Part shown: positions 56,811 to 64,000 of the stretch, one piece after another
Numbering within the stretch: the stretch's first letter is position 1
Layout: every line of letters begins with the position of its first letter
Assembly: GCF_014695585.1 (NCBI RefSeq)
Contig: NZ_JACJON010000036.1
Span: 124,001 to 188,000 of the forward strand
DNA length: 64,000 nt
Direction: 5' to 3'
Origin: Microcoleus sp. FACHB-831
Lineage (GTDB): Bacteria > Cyanobacteriota > Cyanobacteriia > Cyanobacteriales > FACHB-T130
The notes under the pieces: generated by a model
Database searches by the model: none
Told to the model about the DNA's origin: nothing
Seen by the model: the letters and a program-made list of their open reading frames with translations, nothing else
Made by a program: the position numbers and the translations under genes

Positions 56811-57029
56811 CATTATAGACAGCGAATACGATCGCACTATTTAAGCGATCGCCTATAACCCTTCTTCTAATTTAGGAGAGGGGTTATTTTATTGCGATCG
56901 CGCTTCTGGAAGACGCACGACAATCGGCAAGTATAACCAAAGGCATAATTTTTGCTTGCAATGATTGGCAGTCTGTAAACAGCAGAGGCTATCTTGTTGA
57001 CATACTTGTAGTAACTCACCCCTAACCCT

Positions 57030-59171
57030 ATGACAGGATTTGAACCCATCGTTACGGACGCAGCAATTAAAAGTTTAGTGGGGATCTTTCTTAAAGCAGG
57101 TTGGGATGAGGGAGGCAAGCTACTGGGGCTATTTGGCAATGCTTTAGACGAGAAAACTCAGCAGCTATTTTTTAACGCAACGAGGCAATACGTCCAGAAT
57201 TATAGTGAGCGTCACGGCATCCTGAAAGTTTTGGGAATGCGGGAACCTGTAGCTTTGGAGTCAATATATACTGGCGTTCAGTTTTTGGACGAGCAGGATA
57301 TTTATCGGTTTGAGTCAATTGATAAGCTGGAAAAAGCTTACCGCGAAGCTAAAGGGCGCAGTTATCAGCGTAAAAACCGCCCTAAGCAAGATGGGCTAAA
57401 GGTTGCCAACGAAAAGCAATATTTAATGGTACTGGGCGGGCCAGGAGCAGGAAAGTCTACATTTTTGCGGCGGATGGGACTGGAAGCGCTGAAGGGCGAC
57501 AAGGGAAGCTTTAAGCACGGCTGTATCCCCGTTTTCATCGAATTGAAAAGATTTAACGCTGACGAAATTAATATCGAGAAAGTCATTGCTGACGAGTTTC
57601 GCACCTGTGGTTTTCCCTCCCCTGAGAAATCCACAAAAAAATTATTAGAGCAAGGCAAGTTGCTGATTTTGCTCGATGGGCTGGATGAAGTGCCAACAAA
57701 AAATATGAATGAGGCGATCGGCCAAATTCAGAACTTTGTTGACTTGTACGATAAAAATCGCTTCATTGCCTCCTGTCGCACCGCCGCCTATCGCAGCAGT
57801 TTTCCCCGCTTTAGCGATGTGGCAATGGCAGATTTTGATGATTCCCAGATTGAGCAGTTTATTCATAACTGGTTTCAGTCAGAGGCAGACAAAAAGGCTG
57901 GCACAGCTCAGAAATGCTGGGAGGTATTGCAAAAACCAGAAAATAAAGCTGCCAAAAAGTTAGCCTATACGCCATTATTGCTGAAGTTTCTCTGTATGGT
58001 ATATGAGCGCCATTCTCAAAACTTTCCCGATAAGCGCAGCGATCTATATCGCAAGGCACTGGGGATATTGTTAGAGGAATGGGCGGTAGAAAAGCTGATT
58101 TTGCAAGATGAGATTTATCAAGGACTGCATACAGAGCTACAAGAAATACTTTTATCTGAGATTGCCTACAAAGGTTTCGAGGCAGATAAGCTATTTTTCG
58201 ATCAACGAGAAATTGTCGAGCAAATCAAAACATTTCTAGCAAGTAATCTAAATGCACCTCCGTATGTAGACGGTAAGGCGGTACTGAATGCCATTGCTGT
58301 TCAACAAGGTATTCTGGTAAAGCGAGCCGAGTATATATTTTCGTTCTCCCATTTGACGCTACAGGAATATTTAACTGCCAAATACATTAACGATCGTCAC
58401 CTAGTTGAGAAGTTAGTTACCGAACACCTTTCAGATAAACGCTGGAAAGAGGTGTTTTTGCGTGTAGCTGAATTGATGGACGGTGGGGCATATGACTTGC
58501 TGTTACTGATGGAAAAAGAAGCTCAAAAATACATCAACACTCCCAAGTTAAAAGCTTTACTCAACTGGGCGGAAGAGGCAACAGATGGATCGCAAGGAAA
58601 CTTTAAGCCTGTTGCTAAACGCGCAAATGCGATCGCCATCGCCAACGCCATCACTAACGCCAGCACACGCACTAAAACCTACGCCTACCACATCGCTAAC
58701 GCCTACATCATCGCCTACGCCTACGACATCGCCTACGCCTACGACATCGCCTACGCCAACGTCATCGCCCTCGCCGACGCCACAGTCAACACCACCTGTT
58801 CCGCCCACGATGCCGACGCTATCGCCGTCGGCATCGCGAGCGCCAGCGAACTTGAGAAACTAAAAATCTTCAATAACGTAGACTTTACTAGGCTAAATGC
58901 CCATCTCCAAGCACTGAAAGATAGAATTACCCTCACTAAACAGCCACTGGAAGGGCATCAGAGATTTGAGGGTCGCTTTCAGAAAATCTGGCTCCAAGCT
59001 TTCAATATCGGCCCAGAATTAGTCAATTTATCCGAGGAAGAAGCCAAAGACTTGGAAAATTACTTATACGCCAATTACCTCATATTGCAGTGCAAACAAG
59101 CAGAAGTGCCGGTGTCGCCTAAAACATGGGAAGAAATAGAGGAGCGGATGTTGCTTATTCCTAATAAATAA
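57030..59171 (+). CDS. NACHT-domain NTPase with hexapeptide-like C-terminal tail
   Basis: Residues ~1-125 are an N-terminal helical domain (AAIKSLVGIFLKAGWDEGGK). NACHT follows with Walker A LGGPGAGKSTF and Walker B LLILLDGLDEVP, plus a sensor segment FIASCRTAAYRS. A helical arm region (FSFSHLTLQEYLTAKYI) precedes a low-complexity stretch at ~534-588 made of IAYAYD/IANAYI-type hexapeptides, then a ~100-residue end. STAND NTPases of this kind are NLR-like and several act in phage defence; the role here is unproven. Upstream ATG at 57030; no good ribosome site. Confidence 0.88.
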   Translation: MTGFEPIVTDAAIKSLVGIFLKAGWDEGGKLLGLFGNALDEKTQQLFFNATRQYVQNYSERHGILKVLGMREPVALESIYTGVQFLDEQDIYRFESIDKLEKAYREAKGRSYQRKNRPKQDGLKVANEKQYLMVLGGPGAGKSTFLRRMGLEALKGDKGSFKHGCIPVFIELKRFNADEINIEKVIADEFRTCGFPSPEKSTKKLLEQGKLLILLDGLDEVPTKNMNEAIGQIQNFVDLYDKNRFIASCRTAAYRSSFPRFSDVAMADFDDSQIEQFIHNWFQSEADKKAGTAQKCWEVLQKPENKAAKKLAYTPLLLKFLCMVYERHSQNFPDKRSDLYRKALGILLEEWAVEKLILQDEIYQGLHTELQEILLSEIAYKGFEADKLFFDQREIVEQIKTFLASNLNAPPYVDGKAVLNAIAVQQGILVKRAEYIFSFSHLTLQEYLTAKYINDRHLVEKLVTEHLSDKRWKEVFLRVAELMDGGAYDLLLLMEKEAQKYINTPKLKALLNWAEEATDGSQGNFKPVAKRANAIAIANAITNASTRTKTYAYHIANAYIIAYAYDIAYAYDIAYANVIALADATVNTTCSAHDADAIAVGIASASELEKLKIFNNVDFTRLNAHLQALKDRITLTKQPLEGHQRFEGRFQKIWLQAFNIGPELVNLSEEEAKDLENYLYANYLILQCKQAEVPVSPKTWEEIEERMLLIPNK
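58629..58795 (+). repeat. GC-rich hexapeptide-coding repeat in the NACHT gene
   Basis: Repeated ATCGCCTACGCCTACGAC-type 18-bp units (e.g. twice near 58710-58750) with C-ending codons encode IAYAYD-like hexapeptides. Composition is distinctly more GC-rich than the surrounding gene. Confidence 0.75.
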
Positions 59172-59307
59172 AATTGCTGAGATGGCAATTTTATTTGATT
59201 GGCGAACGTATATTTTTTAGGTGATTGTGGGTTACAACGCGAATTAAAATTTATCCATTGATTTCATAACTTAATCACCGCGCCTAGCCCACACTACCTA
59301 AATATTA

Positions 59308-59340
59308 AGAAACCCGACTTCTTAAATAAGTCGGGTTTCT
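59308..59340. terminator. Bidirectional hairpin between NACHT and ccaA
   Basis: AGAAACCCGACTT (59308-59320) and AAGTCGGGTTTCT (59328-59340) make a perfect 13-bp stem around a 7-nt loop between convergent genes. The AGAAACCCG...CGGGTTTCT form is a widespread cyanobacterial intergenic hairpin. Confidence 0.75.
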
Positions 59341-59380
59341 CGCCTTCACTAATAAGTTACGGCTGCTACAAACCGCACGT

Positions 59381-60163
59381 TTATCGATTGCTAGAACCCT
59401 TGTAAATCCGTTGCGCTTGCTCTGGAGATAACGGCATCGATGGAATTCTTTCCCTCTTAAACCCTACAGACTCACCATTATTTGCGGGAACTTGGATTTG
59501 GGGTGGCACGTTCTTCTTAAGGACGCTAGTCTTAGCAGGAAGCGGGCTGGATGGTGCCACGTATTCATCACAGTCAGGATCGTACACCAAGACTTGTCCC
59601 GTTTCAATTTGATAAAACCAAGCGTGTAGAGTCAGTTGCCCTTTATGAAGTTTAGAGTGAATCACTGGGTAAGTCCGCAAATTTTCGATTTGCGTTAGCA
59701 CGTTCTCACCAATCGTCACGTCCAGAAGGTCTTCCCCGTCAAGGTCTGTGTAGTTTTCTTGAATTAGCCGACGAGTCGCTTCAGCCTGTTTTAACCATTC
59801 ATAAACTAGGGGCATTTCTCCAGCCAAACTACCCAATTTCAACAATCCCTTCATCGCGCCGCAGTGAGAGTGACCGCAGACAACTATCTGGTTTATGTTT
59901 AAAGCATGAACGGCATATTCAAGTGTTGCTCCTTCGCCGCCATTTGTTGCGCCAAAAGGCGGTATCAAATTGCCAGCATTGCGGATAACAAAAAGTTCGC
60001 CGACACCAGCTTGAGTAATCAAATTCGGATCGATTCGAGAATCAGAGCAGGTGATAAACAACACCCTCGGTGTCTGACCGTGAGCGAGTTGCTCAAACAA
60101 CTCGTGGTGCATGCTAAAGTAGCCGCTTTGGAACTCACGCAGACCTTTAATTAGTTTCTTCAT
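59381..60163 (-). CDS. ccaA: Beta-carbonic anhydrase, carboxysomal type
   Basis: Plant-type beta-CA with zinc ligands Cys39 and Asp41 in CSDSRIDPNL and His98/Cys101 in GHSHCGAMKG. The ~60-residue C-terminal extension ends PLSPEQAQRIYKGSSNR, like the tail of CcaA/IcfA that docks it to CcmM inside beta-carboxysomes. It converts bicarbonate to CO2 for RuBisCO. The ccm genes are not adjacent. Divergent from the carotenoid oxygenase gene. Confidence 0.93.
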   Translation of the reverse strand: MKKLIKGLREFQSGYFSMHHELFEQLAHGQTPRVLFITCSDSRIDPNLITQAGVGELFVIRNAGNLIPPFGATNGGEGATLEYAVHALNINQIVVCGHSHCGAMKGLLKLGSLAGEMPLVYEWLKQAEATRRLIQENYTDLDGEDLLDVTIGENVLTQIENLRTYPVIHSKLHKGQLTLHAWFYQIETGQVLVYDPDCDEYVAPSSPLPAKTSVLKKNVPPQIQVPANNGESVGFKRERIPSMPLSPEQAQRIYKGSSNR

Positions 60164-60413
60164 AGAGCAGATGTTTCTCCAGCCAGGGTGATGTCCTCAC
60201 CCCCAACCCCCCTCCTGCGAGGAGAGGGGAGAATTTCTGTCCCTTCTGATTTCGTGAAGTGGGTTGGGGTGAGGTTGCGTATCTAATAACTAGCAATAAA
60301 TAGGAAACTGCGATCGCGCCTCCAGAAGACTCATTGTAACGGAATAGCAAAACCAACCAAAATAAAGTAAGAGCTTGTTTACTAGCCCGACCGCCACCCT
60401 CTTCAATATTGAT

Positions 60414-61847
60414 ATGCAAACAACCAGCAAACCCGCTACCCGCAAAGCTTGGGCAAAAGCGATCGCGCAACCAGGCAAAGAATTTCCTCTCACTCCCCTA
60501 CCTCTGCTATCTGGCAAAATTCCCGCAGGCTTGCGCGGAACCCTCTATCGCAATGGCCCCGGTAGGCTGGAACGCGGTGGCATACCAGTGGGACACTGGT
60601 TTGATGGAGATGGTGCCATCCTCGGCGTACATTTCACCGATGCGGGTGCTACCGGACTCTATCGCTACGTGCAAACAGAAGGCTACAAAGAAGAAACTGC
60701 CGCTGATAAGTTACTTTACGGCAACTATGGCATGACCGCACCGGGGCCAATATGGAATAAATGGCTCAAATCCGTTAAAAATGTCGCCAATACCTCTGTT
60801 ATCGCGCTACCCGATAAACTCTTAGCACTGTGGGAAGGAGGCGAACCCCACGCACTGGACTTAGAAACGCTGGAAACTAAGGGATTAGAGGATCTATCTG
60901 GGTTAAATAAGCTATTGCCTTATTCTGCTCATCCCAAGTGCGACGCGGAGACTGGGGAAATATTCAATTTTGGCGTTACCCCTGGATTGAAATCGACGCT
61001 GAATATTTATAAGAGCGATCGCACTGGCAAAATTTTACAAAAATCATCAGTTACTCTCGATGGTCTTCCCTTAATTCATGATTTTGTCATGGCTGGGCAA
61101 TATCTCGTGTTTTTCATTCCCCCAGTCCGCGTAAATGCCATTCCCGTCCTAATAGGTTTAAACAGCTACAGTGACGCGATGGAATGGCAACCCAAGTTAG
61201 GAACTCAAATTTTAGTTTTTGACCGCGAAACTTTATCTTTAGTCAGTCGTGGAGAAACAGAATCTTGGTATCAGTGGCATTTCGGTAACGGCTACGTCGA
61301 TGATAGCGGTTCAATTATTATCGATTTTGCCCGCTATCAAGACTTTACAACTAACCAACGTCTCAAAGAAATAGCAACAGGACAAACTAAAACCGCCGCA
61401 GAAGCTAATTTGTGGCAAGTGCATATCAACCCCCAAACCAGCAAAGTAACTGAATTGGAGAAATTGGTAGATCGAGATTGTGAATTCCCAGTCATACCGC
61501 CGTCGCAATTCGGTCAACCTTCGCGCTATACCTATCTTTCGGTGCAAAAGAAAGGGGTAGATATCAGCCAAGAAATATATGGCGCGATCGCTCGTTTCGA
61601 CGGCAAAACCCACACTCTCACCGAAGCTGACTTGGGTGAAAATCGCTATCCGATGGAACCAATTTATGCCCCCGATGCGATTAATCCTAGCCAAGGTTGG
61701 ATAGTTACAGTCGTCTATGATGGCAATTCTGATACTAGCGAAGTTTGGGTTTACGATAGCGATCGCCTGGATGAACCACCTGTTTGTAAGCTAGGATTAC
61801 CTAGCGTCATCCCTATGGGATTTCACGGCACTTGGAAGCCTGCTTAA
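60414..61847 (+). CDS. Carotenoid cleavage oxygenase (apocarotenoid type)
   Basis: Seven-bladed propeller non-heme iron oxygenase. The four-His iron site appears as YSAHPKCD, LIHDFVM, YQWHFGNGYVD and MGFHGTW. N-terminal LRGTLYRNGPGRLERGGIPV is typical. Probably cleaves apocarotenals to retinal like the Synechocystis ACO. The ATG at 60414 gives MQTTSKPATRKAW; the frame opens at 60375. Confidence 0.92.
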   Translation: MQTTSKPATRKAWAKAIAQPGKEFPLTPLPLLSGKIPAGLRGTLYRNGPGRLERGGIPVGHWFDGDGAILGVHFTDAGATGLYRYVQTEGYKEETAADKLLYGNYGMTAPGPIWNKWLKSVKNVANTSVIALPDKLLALWEGGEPHALDLETLETKGLEDLSGLNKLLPYSAHPKCDAETGEIFNFGVTPGLKSTLNIYKSDRTGKILQKSSVTLDGLPLIHDFVMAGQYLVFFIPPVRVNAIPVLIGLNSYSDAMEWQPKLGTQILVFDRETLSLVSRGETESWYQWHFGNGYVDDSGSIIIDFARYQDFTTNQRLKEIATGQTKTAAEANLWQVHINPQTSKVTELEKLVDRDCEFPVIPPSQFGQPSRYTYLSVQKKGVDISQEIYGAIARFDGKTHTLTEADLGENRYPMEPIYAPDAINPSQGWIVTVVYDGNSDTSEVWVYDSDRLDEPPVCKLGLPSVIPMGFHGTWKPA

Positions 61848-61864
61848 CTACATAGATAAAAAGG

Positions 61865-61897
61865 AAAACCGTTTTCTCATAAGAAAACGGTTTTTTA
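61865..61897 (+). terminator. Rho-independent terminator after the carotenoid oxygenase
   Basis: AAAACCGTTTTCT (61865-61877) and AGAAAACGGTTTT (61882-61894) form a perfect 13-bp stem with a 4-nt loop, followed by T-rich sequence. Confidence 0.85.
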
Positions 61898-61999
61898 TTG
61901 CCCAAGGAGAGAGCAATGCTTTTTGTAGTGGGTGGATTTATGCTCGGTGCGTCAGCTATAAATCCAGACCTTTACAGATTACTTATTGATACTTTATAT

Positions 62000-62548
62000 C
62001 TAAGCATTCTGGGGCGTTCTTCTGCCGCTGCCCCGGTTTGCCGAATCTTCTGACTCTTCAGCCACTACTATATACCCTGAGTTTTGCAGCTTAAAAGCAT
62101 AGCGATTTTCGCTATCAATTTGCTTAAAAATGTTGTTAGCCGCACCAGGGGTTTTCCTGCCGCTGCCACGATTGTAAGTACCCTGGCTTGGTTTTTGAGC
62201 AACTAAATGTTGTTGAATACCATCAGAATTTCCACCATTATTTAGTTGCGTGAAATTTCTATTACTTTGGACATCTCTGCGTCCGCTGCCGCGATTATCT
62301 TTGCTTTCTCCGGAATTTTCAGCCGCTACTTTAAAAGCGTCGCTAGAGTCAATATCAACTTGATATGGCGTTTTTCTGCCGCTACCACGATTATCTTTAT
62401 TACCATCTAATTTTTCAGCCACTAAATGTGTTTGCATGAAATCGGAGTTTTGTAGCTTAAAAGCGTCCTTTGCAGCCGCATCTTTTAAATTAACGCTTAA
62501 GCCAGTCAGTAACATAGTTGATAAAAGAATAGTATTGGAGACGCGCAT
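62000..62548 (-). CDS. Secreted protein with four RGSGR pentapeptides (PatX/PatS-like motif)
   Basis: A 182-residue protein with a signal peptide (MRVSNTILLSTMLLTGLSVN, cut near DAAA at ~26). The mature chain holds four modules, each ending NRGSGR(K/R), with RGSGR at residues 54-58, 86-90, 127-131 and 172-176, mostly followed by TP. Modules start with AFKLQNS or similar. RGSGR is the HetR-binding pentapeptide of PatS, HetN and PatX. An export signal plus RG(S/T)GR is the layout described for PatX in filamentous cyanobacteria. AAGGA lies ~10 nt before the ATG. It stands alone. Homology to PatX is inferred from layout and motif, not alignment. Confidence 0.75.
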   Translation of the reverse strand: MRVSNTILLSTMLLTGLSVNLKDAAAKDAFKLQNSDFMQTHLVAEKLDGNKDNRGSGRKTPYQVDIDSSDAFKVAAENSGESKDNRGSGRRDVQSNRNFTQLNNGGNSDGIQQHLVAQKPSQGTYNRGSGRKTPGAANNIFKQIDSENRYAFKLQNSGYIVVAEESEDSANRGSGRRTPQNA

Positions 62549-63103
62549 TTGTGATGTCCTTGTTTGATGATCTACTCACTTATCCCCACTTGCTAATGAG
62601 CTATCAGTACAAAAATAAAAATATTTTCTGCAAAGAGTAAAATTAAAAAAACCCCCGGTTTTATCAAAAAAACCGGGGGTTAGAGTTTGCAGAGAGTGGC
62701 GCGAGCGCTTTGCAAATAAAAATATTTTTTGTCTCGCGCTCTAGAGCAAATTCATTAGCAAGCCAAATATAAAAAGCATTTTTCTTGCTATCTTATCTAA
62801 GGATTTATTGATATATAACGACAAAATTAGACGCGCATAATTCTGTTTGTATTTGAGCTTCTACTGCTTAATCCAGACTTGGTGCTAAGCCATCCGGAGA
62901 AAATCCACAATGCTAAGTAGAAAAGTATTATTATCTGTAAAAACAATAATTAGGCGTAGCAGCCTAAGCCATGCGCTAGGGCGATCGCACCCATAGCGCA
63001 CCCCAGCGGAAAGCAAAGCCAACATGGGACAAATGCCCGCGATCGCCAGGGTCGCCTGGTTGGGGAGCCTGCATCTATACTGAGATTACCCAGCCCGTGC
63101 CTT
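62549..63103. other. Intergenic region upstream of the RGSGR gene
   Basis: Contains the minus-strand terminator at 62643-62681, a GCGCGAG/CTCGCGC long-range stem (62699-62740) and a direct repeat AAATAAAAATATTTT (62613-62627 and 62714-62728). A GC-rich segment with HIP1 sites lies at ~62945-63070. No protein gene is convincing. Minus-strand transcription from ~62.9 kb that stops at the hairpin would give a ~250-nt RNA. Confidence 0.5.
62643..62681 (-). terminator. Strong minus-strand terminator with no upstream minus-strand gene
   Basis: On the minus strand AACCCCCGGTTTT (62681-62669) and AAAACCGGGGGTT (62662-62650) form a perfect 13-bp stem with a 6-nt loop, followed by TTTTTTTAATTTT. The plus strand has no T-run after the stem. 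It lies ~100 nt upstream of the RGSGR gene, in the same direction. Confidence 0.75.
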
Positions 63104-63139
63104 GTGGATTTTATAGCACTAAAAACTGACTATTCAGGT

Positions 63140-63790
63140 ATGAGTAAACTACAGGCAAAATTACCAACCGATGAATGGGTTGTGGCTACTTGGGAAGAGT
63201 ACATACAAGCACTTGATAACCCAGCTTACGAACGCGCCAAGGGATATTACCACAACGGACAGTTAAGGATTGAAATGACTCCCCAAGGTTACGACCATTC
63301 CTACGATAACTCCCTACTCGGGTATGCCATTCAGTTATTCTGCGCTATCAAAAGCATTCCCATAAGTGGACTAACTAACTGTACTTTCAGGAAAACTAAT
63401 GAAGCCGAAGCGCAACCAGATTTAGCCTTTTACATTGGCGACAACGCCGAAATTATTCCGCCTGACACTTCAATAGTTAATTTGGATGTTTACCCGCCAC
63501 CAGATTTAGTAATTGAAGTAGCCAAAACCTCCCTTTCAGATGATATTGGAGGCAAGCGAATGCTCTATGAGAGATTGGGAGTATGTGAATATTGGGTGGG
63601 AAATGTACGTCAGGCAACATTAATAGCTTTTGCAATTGCAGATGGTGGTAGCAAACGCATCGCCCAGTCTCAAGTTTTGGCAGAGTTACCGTTTAATCTG
63701 CTAGAAGAAGCTTTACAGCGCAGCCGCGAAACTGGTAGAAGTCAGGTATATGCTTGGTTAATTAGCCAAATGCAAGCTATTTCCCGATAA
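63140..63790 (+). CDS. Uma2 family (DUF820) putative endonuclease
   Basis: A PD-(D/E)XK fold protein abundant in cyanobacteria. Seen are WVVATWEEYIQALDNPAYER, GYYHNGQLRIEMTP, EAEAQPDLAFYIGD and PPDLVIEVAKTSLSDDIGGK, which holds the catalytic D...E-x-K-like residues (PDLVIEVAKTS). Biological role unknown. The start is ATG 63140 or GTG 63104; the first has weak upstream purines. Confidence 0.88.
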   Translation: MSKLQAKLPTDEWVVATWEEYIQALDNPAYERAKGYYHNGQLRIEMTPQGYDHSYDNSLLGYAIQLFCAIKSIPISGLTNCTFRKTNEAEAQPDLAFYIGDNAEIIPPDTSIVNLDVYPPPDLVIEVAKTSLSDDIGGKRMLYERLGVCEYWVGNVRQATLIAFAIADGGSKRIAQSQVLAELPFNLLEEALQRSRETGRSQVYAWLISQMQAISR

Positions 63791-63952
63791 AGGCCGATAT
63801 AAATACTGCTAGCTAACTGATGCCAATCTAAGCGGCGCAAGCGAGACTTATGGCATAAAAAGCGATCGCGCCGGAAAGGTTTTTCTACAACTTAGCCTTA
63901 ACTACAATTAAAATAAGGCTTCTAGCCTTCCACCGATTTAGCACGATTGACC

Positions 63953-64000
63953 ATGACCACCACACCCCGCCGCTACCACATCACTACCTTCGGCTGCCAG
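63953..64000 (+). CDS. miaB: Start of tRNA methylthiotransferase MiaB (partial)
   Basis: Sixteen codons read MTTTPRRYHITTFGCQ and continue past the window. This opening, with the first cluster Cys in TTFGCQ, is that of cyanobacterial MiaB, which adds the methylthio group of ms2i6A37. It follows a small AAGGCTTCTAGCCTT hairpin at 63915-63929. The call rests on 16 residues only. Confidence 0.8.
   Translation, partial: MTTTPRRYHITTFGCQ

Noticed and set aside
58557-58863. Long open frames opposite and beside the NACHT repeat
   Set aside because: They arise from the repeated GC-rich codons (VGVGD and SPTPT repeats) and have no independent signals.
62893-62898. TCCGGA resembling the DIF motif of HetR-dependent promoters upstream of the RGSGR gene
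   Set aside because: A six-base palindrome that also occurs elsewhere here (e.g. near 7133), with no clear -10 at the right distance and ~345 bp from the start codon.

Overview
The window is chromosomal DNA from a cyanobacterium, probably a filamentous one. HIP1 octamers (GCGATCGC) are scattered through genes and intergenic DNA. NDH-1 subunits NdhF and NdhD, a RbcR-type LysR regulator, a carboxysomal-type beta-carbonic anhydrase, three carotenoid-related enzymes, a SLH/OprB porin and several cyanobacterial-style Ser/Thr kinases are present. No rRNA operon, insertion sequence, prophage or CRISPR array was seen. The filamentous assignment is an inference. It rests mainly on a secreted protein carrying four RGSGR pentapeptides, the HetR-inhibiting motif of PatS, HetN and PatX.

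Layout. 1-5.3 kb: signalling and accessory genes (an edge-truncated HTH/DUF1822-like protein, an XRE-NB-ARC ATPase followed by a TPR kinase, a DUF6232 protein, small unknowns). 5.5-12 kb: ndhF-ndhD, a WCGLC thioredoxin, a NnrU/Z-ISO protein and divergent rbcR. 12-18 kb: a zinc-ribbon kinase followed by three solute-binding proteins that share an almost identical N-terminal anchor, then a convergent Crp/Fnr regulator. 18-32 kb: an ArgRS-like DALR protein without a catalytic domain, a candidate small RNA with its own promoter, HAD phosphatase, CDF transporter, polA, a tandemly duplicated DUF4351 gene, a lipoprotein nuclease, LapA, phosphoglucomutase, a coiled-coil protein, a WD40 kinase with a frameshifted tail, and tsaB. 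32-42 kb: porin, an ABC permease, HD protein, tRNA-Gly(CCC), a translationally coupled response regulator-CheC-diguanylate cyclase operon, and a divergent UDG-family protein. 42-54 kb: CPA1 antiporter, FHA protein with tandem repeats, CrtISO-like enzyme, pentapeptide and TPR proteins, ribBA, an XRE regulator, argC, eno, gloA. 54-64 kb: a secreted coiled-coil repeat protein, a NACHT ATPase with a low-complexity tail, ccaA, a carotenoid cleavage oxygenase, the RGSGR-repeat protein, a Uma2 nuclease and the first 16 codons of miaB.

How the genes work together. Housekeeping genes (polA, eno, argC, ribBA, tsaB, gloA, tRNA-Gly, miaB) are interspersed with signalling modules. These include three Ser/Thr kinases, an FHA phosphothreonine reader, a CheY/CheC/c-di-GMP operon, Crp and XRE regulators and two STAND/NACHT ATPases. 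NdhF1/D1, RbcR and CcaA belong to CO2 uptake and fixation. Z-ISO, the CrtISO-like enzyme and the apocarotenoid oxygenase belong to carotenoid metabolism, although they are not clustered.

The most interesting item is the secreted four-copy RGSGR protein at 62.0-62.5 kb, which has a strong same-strand terminator inside its upstream region. Next are the candidate ~130-nt RNA at 19.0 kb and the kinase plus shared-anchor binding-protein cluster at 12-17 kb.
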